A DNA stretch of 20,107 nucleotides, taken from Desulfobacteraceae bacterium. GTDB lineage: Bacteria; Desulfobacterota; Desulfobacteria; Desulfobacterales; Desulfobacteraceae. Below the pieces are notes generated by a model. The model was not told where the DNA came from and did no database searches. It worked only from the letters and a program-made list of their open reading frames with translations. Shown piece by piece: positions 17,515-20,107 of the stretch; within the stretch, counting starts at the first letter, position 1; every line of letters starts with the position of its first letter. The stretch is from the NCBI GenBank assembly GCA_011390435.1, contig JAABSK010000028.1:1-20107 (forward strand), in the 5' to 3' direction. The translations under genes were made by a program, and so were the position numbers.

Positions 17515-18030
17515 TCAGCAGCTGCACCCGGCGTCAGAATCACATCCACATCCGGAATTGCAGTCACATCCGGAATGACCGGCATGGGAATCTGGTTCAA
17601 GTCCGGTTTCAACAATGGTGATATCAAACTCAAGGGTTTTGCCGGCCAGAAAATGGTTGATATCCATCCGCACGACATCCGCATCAATTTTGGACACAAC
17701 CGCCGGGACAGGATGACCTTGAGGGTTGTGAAGTTCAAGCTGCATTCCGATACTCAACGGCAGATCATCAGGAATATGCTCTTTGGGGATATCCACAAAA
17801 AGATCTTCGTTGCGGTGACCGTATCCTTCTTCCGGTTCGATGACCACACTCTTTTTTTCGCCTGGTTTCATCCCGATCACTGCAGTATCAAATCCCTTGA
17901 TCAGCATACCGGCTCCCACGGTAAATTTTAACGGGGCATTGCCTTCAGATGAATCAAACACTTTTCCATTCTGAAATTTACCAGTATAGTCTACTGAAAT
18001 GGTGTCTCCGGACTGTATTGCATTTGTCAT
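17515..18030 (-). CDS. slyD: SlyD-like FKBP-type peptidyl-prolyl isomerase with Cys-rich metal-binding tail
   Basis: About 171 residues. An FKBP domain with an inserted chaperone (IF) loop fills the first about 145: DYTGKFQNGKVFDSS, then LIKGFDTAVIGMKPGEKKSV, EEGYG, and the IF loop with its IPKEHIP hinge. The last 25 residues hold histidines and six cysteines in three CxC pairs (CDC, CGC, CSC), a nickel/zinc-binding tail as in E. coli SlyD. SlyD folds proteins and donates nickel to metalloenzymes. I chose the ATG at 18030 because AAAGGA lies 7 nt upstream; the ATG at 18036 would be only 2 nt away. It is the first gene of the minus-strand block, with a strong promoter at 18097-18125. Confidence 0.93.
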   Translation of the reverse strand: MTNAIQSGDTISVDYTGKFQNGKVFDSSEGNAPLKFTVGAGMLIKGFDTAVIGMKPGEKKSVVIEPEEGYGHRNEDLFVDIPKEHIPDDLPLSIGMQLELHNPQGHPVPAVVSKIDADVVRMDINHFLAGKTLEFDITIVETGLEPDSHAGHSGCDCNSGCGCDSDAGCSC

Positions 18031-18096
18031 TTTCATGTCCTTTCAGGGTAATTTTTCCCTGTTTTGACCGCAGGCGGCCTTGAAAAATAAGGTGCC

Positions 18097-18125
18097 ATTA
18101 TAAAATTCAACTTGCTTCTTGTCCA
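18097..18125 (-). promoter_or_regulatory. Sigma70-type promoter for slyD
   Basis: Read on the minus strand, TGGACA (18125-18120, five of six to the -35 consensus) is followed after exactly 17 bases by TATAAT (18102-18097, perfect -10). The transcription start would be near 18090, giving a leader of about 60 nt before the slyD ATG. This is the best promoter in the window. Confidence 0.65.
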
Positions 18126-18140
18126 CCGAATTCTTATTTT
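18112..18140 (+). promoter_or_regulatory. Candidate promoter for the Pmp3-family gene, overlapping the slyD promoter
   Basis: TTGCTT (18112-18117) and TATTTT (18135-18140) are 17 bases apart. The match to consensus is moderate: three of six and four of six. It overlaps the -35 element of the divergent slyD promoter, so the two promoters would compete for polymerase. Confidence 0.3.
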
Positions 18141-18195
18141 GTTTCCTGGGATTACCCGAGCACAAACAGACACCCCCCACAAAAAAGGAGGCTTT

Positions 18196-18357
18196 ATGGA
18201 ATTGTTAAAAATCATTATCTCGATTATCATCCCCCCTGTCGGTGTTTTTTTACAGGTCGGGATCGGCAAGCATTTCTGGCTGAATATTCTGCTGACACTC
18301 CTGGGATATCTTCCAGGCCTGATCCATGCCATCTGGGTCATTGCCAAAAACAAATAA
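18196..18357 (+). CDS. Pmp3/UPF0057 (YqaE-type) small membrane protein
   Basis: A 53-residue peptide with two membrane helices: KIIISIIIPPVGVFLQVGIG, then a short polar turn (KHFW), then LNILLTLLGYLPGLIHAIWVI. This matches the Pmp3 family (PF01679), linked to stress tolerance and membrane potential in yeast and plants and of unclear role in bacteria. The PPVGVFLQ and GYLPGLIHAIW blocks are diagnostic. The frame stays open upstream to 18112, but AAGGAGG at 18185-18191, 4 nt before the ATG, fixes the start. The gene diverges from slyD and ends 5 bp from the convergent diguanylate cyclase, with no terminator between them. Confidence 0.9.
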   Translation: MELLKIIISIIIPPVGVFLQVGIGKHFWLNILLTLLGYLPGLIHAIWVIAKNK

Positions 18358-18362
18358 ATCGA

Positions 18363-19502
18363 TTAACTGCTGAAGGTCACCCGGTTCCGGCCATCTGCCT
18401 TTGACTGGTAGAGGGCAGTATCTGCCCGTGAAATCAGATAGTTGGGATCCTGGCCTTCAGCAGGAATGCACCCGGCCACGCCAAGGCTCAGGGTGGTCTG
18501 GACAACCTGACCGTCATACTCAAGCTGGTAGCGCTCCAGCTTGCTGCGGATCTTATCAGCGAGTTCAACGGCATTTTCACCGGATTCATCCGGCATCAGT
18601 ACGATAAATTCTTCGCCTCCATACCGGGCAACAATATCTGTTTTGCGCTTGAACACGTTTTTGAGCATCCGGGCTGAGGCTTTCAAATATTCATCCCCTG
18701 CCAGATGACCATGCTGGTCATTTGTCTTTTTGAAATAGTCAAGATCGGCAAGCACAATGGAAAGAGGCACTTTTTTCCTCAACGAACGGTTCCATTCAAA
18801 CATCAGCACCTCATCAAAATACCTCCGGTTGTACAAACCCGTCAACCCGTCAACCCGGCTGATCTTTTCCAGATCTTTTGACTTTTCTTCCAGCAGATAT
18901 TCATTTTCCAGGGCAGTCCAGTACTCCTGATTGCCACGGTATGCCATGAAGCACAAGTACAAAAACATCAGAACCAGTGCGATCAGCAGAGGCGTATTGA
19001 TTCCGTTGATGCCCATCATGATGATCGCCGGCATCAGCATGCAAAACGAAAACACAAATGCCAGGCGAAAATCCGGCAGGAACGCGACAGCCGCCCCTGC
19101 AGCCAGCCCTACCGTGCAGATGACCATCAGCAGGTTGGCATTGAATTCTCCGTCCTGAAGCATGAACTTGGCAAATCCAACCCCCCAGATCAACGCGGTC
19201 AGCGCAACACTCAAAAAAAACAGCTGGTTGTTGAGTCTGACAAAACGGGGAGCCAGCCACCTGGAAACCTGCCAGTGGATCAGGCGGAACAGGCAGATTC
19301 CCATTACCAGCATGATGAGCTGATTGGAAAAATCAGGATGACGATGATAATAATCACCAGGAATCAAAACCAGAAGCAGTACAACAGGATAAAAAACAAT
19401 CCCGAAAAATGATCGCTGTTTAAGATCTTCCATGACCCGTGAAGACAATCGGTGTTTTTTAAAACCCACTCCCCCCCCCTGATATTTCAGCAGCTTCGCC
19501 AT
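18363..19502 (-). CDS. Membrane-bound diguanylate cyclase (GGDEF protein)
   Basis: 379 residues. Six predicted membrane helices (about 31-48, 61-75, 94-111, 124-142, 147-165, 171-188) form an N-terminal sensor of no family I can name. A short coiled linker (193-214) leads to a GGDEF domain starting at DGLTGLYNRR. The active site is GGEEF (295-299), and RKTD (286-289) lies exactly five residues before it, the RxxD inhibitory site. The protein should therefore make c-di-GMP and be feedback-inhibited. A run of nine G in the coding strand (19471-19479) lies in codons 8-11, right after the ATG at 19502; an in-frame ATG at codon 24 is an alternative start. The ribosome site is weak. Confidence 0.93.
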   Translation of the reverse strand: MAKLLKYQGGGVGFKKHRLSSRVMEDLKQRSFFGIVFYPVVLLLVLIPGDYYHRHPDFSNQLIMLVMGICLFRLIHWQVSRWLAPRFVRLNNQLFFLSVALTALIWGVGFAKFMLQDGEFNANLLMVICTVGLAAGAAVAFLPDFRLAFVFSFCMLMPAIIMMGINGINTPLLIALVLMFLYLCFMAYRGNQEYWTALENEYLLEEKSKDLEKISRVDGLTGLYNRRYFDEVLMFEWNRSLRKKVPLSIVLADLDYFKKTNDQHGHLAGDEYLKASARMLKNVFKRKTDIVARYGGEEFIVLMPDESGENAVELADKIRSKLERYQLEYDGQVVQTTLSLGVAGCIPAEGQDPNYLISRADTALYQSKADGRNRVTFSS

Positions 19503-19521
19503 CCATCATTTCTTTCACAGC

Positions 19522-19530
19522 ATCATAGCA
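19522..19530 (-). promoter_or_regulatory. Candidate extended -10 promoter for the diguanylate cyclase
   Basis: On the minus strand TGCTATGAT carries an extended -10 (TGn then TATGAT, five of six). The -35 region is weak (TTACCC about 18 bases upstream), and a seven-T run lies in the spacer. The start of transcription would fall only about 6-13 nt before the nested ATG codons at 19509, 19506 and 19502, giving a very short leader. Confidence 0.35.
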
Positions 19531-19632
19531 GAAAAAAACAAAAGAGGGTAACAGATTTATGTAACGATGTTTTCATCAATATCAGGATTTTTTCTTTCAA
19601 ATTGGAAAGCAATAAAATGCATTTTGTTTTCC

Positions 19633-19660
19633 TTGACTAACAAAATTCATGGCTTATCTT
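19633..19660 (+). promoter_or_regulatory. Candidate sigma70 promoter for the 62-residue orphan gene
   Basis: TTGACT (19633-19638, five of six) and TATCTT (19655-19660, four of six) are 16 bases apart in AT-rich sequence. The start of transcription would be near 19667, leaving a leader of about 55 nt that contains the 19677-19690 palindrome and a strong ribosome site. Confidence 0.5.
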
Positions 19661-19676
19661 ATATCCAGGTTCAAAC

Positions 19677-19690
19677 ACGGTAAGTACCGT
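19677..19690. promoter_or_regulatory. Palindrome ACGGTA-AG-TACCGT, possible operator
   Basis: Two exact 6-bp inverted arms are separated by 2 bp, about 10 bp after the predicted transcription start of the orphan gene. Its position suits a repressor site. A small RNA hairpin is less likely because a 2-nt loop is too tight. No regulator can be named. Confidence 0.35.
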
Positions 19691-19722
19691 TAAATGAAAA
19701 ACAGCTTTCAAAGGAGTTTGAA

Positions 19723-19911
19723 ATGAAACATATACCATCAAGAGATATCACAGGCAGATGTGAAGGTGAGTGCAGGGATCTGGTCAGAGAAAACGAGAAG
19801 ATCCGTCAAAGAGAAATCGACACCCATGAGTACAGCGGCGGCGCCACCATCAGTGTCCCCTGGGCAAAAAACAGAAATGAACAGCCCGGGTTTTTCGGCG
19901 GCCATGTTTAA
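19723..19911 (+). CDS. Small hypothetical protein, 62 residues, with CxxxC
   Basis: I do not recognise this protein. It starts MKHIPSRDITGRCEGEC, has two cysteines (C13, C17), a charged middle (ENEKIRQREIDTHE) that may be helical, and a glycine/aromatic end (QPGFFGGHV). There is no signal peptide or membrane segment. Expression signals support a real gene: AAGGAG at 19711-19716 with 6-nt spacing to the ATG, a promoter at 19633-19660, and a strong terminator at 19935-19988. It diverges from the diguanylate cyclase and converges with the MBL-fold gene, so it is transcribed alone. The cysteine pair could bind metal, but that is a guess. Confidence 0.7.
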   Translation: MKHIPSRDITGRCEGECRDLVRENEKIRQREIDTHEYSGGATISVPWAKNRNEQPGFFGGHV

Positions 19912-19934
19912 CCGGTAACGTCAATTGAACTGCA

Positions 19935-19988
19935 CCCCCTGGATCCACTGCCCATACACAACCGGCAGACAGATTCAGGGGGGTTTTT
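19935..19988 (+). terminator. Rho-independent terminator of the 62-residue gene
   Basis: CCCCCTGGAT (19935-19944) pairs with ATTCAGGGGG (19973-19982) over ten positions, including one G-U. A second 5-bp stem, CTGCC/GGCAG (19948-19952 with 19964-19968), sits inside the loop. G and TTTTT (19984-19988) follow. The T-run overlaps the stop codon of the convergent MBL gene. There is no T-run on the other strand, so it acts mainly on the plus strand. Confidence 0.7.
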
Positions 19989-20107
19989 AAATGGTCAGTG
20001 TCTCACCAGGCATGGGAATGGTCACATCATATCCCATTTCCCTCAGACGGGATCCAAACGCCTGACTCTGATCTTTTTCACCATGAACAATGGCAAACTT
20101 CTGAATC
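19987..20107 (-). CDS. MBL-fold metallohydrolase with RMMBL tail, C-terminal fragment (5' end outside window)
   Basis: The last 39 residues are visible, reading FAIVHGEKDQSQAFGSRLREMG and ending VTIPMPGETLTI before the TAA at 19989-19987. The pattern [F-x-V-H-G-E ... L-x-x-x-G-x-x-V-x-x-P-x-x-G-E] is the C-terminal RNA-metabolising metallo-beta-lactamase (RMMBL) signature found in CPSF/YSH1-like exonuclease-type proteins (COG1236). The metal-binding HxHxDH motif lies beyond the window, so activity cannot be checked. The gene converges with the 62-residue gene. Confidence 0.8.
   Translation of the reverse strand, partial: IQKFAIVHGEKDQSQAFGSRLREMGYDVTIPMPGETLTI

Noticed and set aside
17464..17931. 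Plus-strand 155-codon frame opposite slyD
   Set aside because: It is the reverse image of a well-supported FKBP gene and has no motif or ribosome site.
18112..18195. N-terminal extension of the Pmp3-family frame
   Set aside because: AAGGAGG sits 4 nt before the ATG at 18196, and the conserved family starts there. The extension covers the promoter region.
1..20107. CRISPR arrays, tRNA or rRNA genes, insertion sequences, integrases, toxin-antitoxin or defence genes
   Set aside because: I saw no regular spaced repeats, cloverleaf-type segments, transposase motifs or terminal inverted repeats while reading both strands. A covariance-model or HMM scan was not possible here.

Overview
This window looks like chromosome from an anaerobic, Gram-negative sulfate-reducer-type bacterium of the Desulfobacterota, probably Desulfobacteraceae-like. 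That placement is inferred from gene content: a CooC-type nickel ATPase for CO dehydrogenase, a prenyltransferase/flavin-prenyltransferase pair of the kind used for futalosine-route menaquinone, an HdrD/GlcF-like iron-sulfur protein, an AmrS-type radical SAM enzyme and a two-propeller sensor kinase. I see no rRNA, tRNA, CRISPR, phage or insertion-sequence signature, so it reads as core genome with some accessory signalling.

Layout. On the plus strand (1-1523) are the 3' end of queE, then queC (preQ0 synthesis), then a YkgJ-family cysteine-cluster protein with its own consensus promoter. From 18030 down to 1520 everything is on the minus strand and tightly packed, in this transcription order: slyD, acyl-ACP thioesterase, propeller histidine kinase, response regulator, an 87-nt gap, cooC-like ATPase, methyltransferase, amrS-like radical SAM, ubiA/mqnP-like, ubiX/mqnM-like, cca, MFS transporter, two-ACT serB, GlcF-like Fe-S protein, and a COG2509-type FAD protein. 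Most junctions overlap or are under 40 nt, so long polycistronic transcripts are likely. A terminator-like hairpin after the thioesterase and the gap before cooC are the most probable breaks.

From 18031 to the end the layout is looser. slyD and a Pmp3/UPF0057 membrane peptide diverge from overlapping promoters. A membrane diguanylate cyclase (minus) carries a run of nine G just inside its start. An unrecognised 62-residue plus-strand gene has a full promoter, a palindrome, a strong ribosome site and a strong terminator. The window ends in the 3' end of an MBL-fold (RMMBL) hydrolase gene.

Themes. There is cofactor and metal work (queuosine precursor, menaquinone, CooC, SlyD metal tail, YkgJ), central metabolism (SerB, GlcF-like, FAD protein, thioesterase) and signalling (a kinase/regulator pair that looks like a hybrid kinase split into two proteins, and a c-di-GMP synthase). 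I found no clear new defence or mobile system. The most unusual items are the poly-G tract with nested start codons in the cyclase, the split propeller kinase and its regulator with a cysteine-rich tail, and the compact orphan 62-residue gene.
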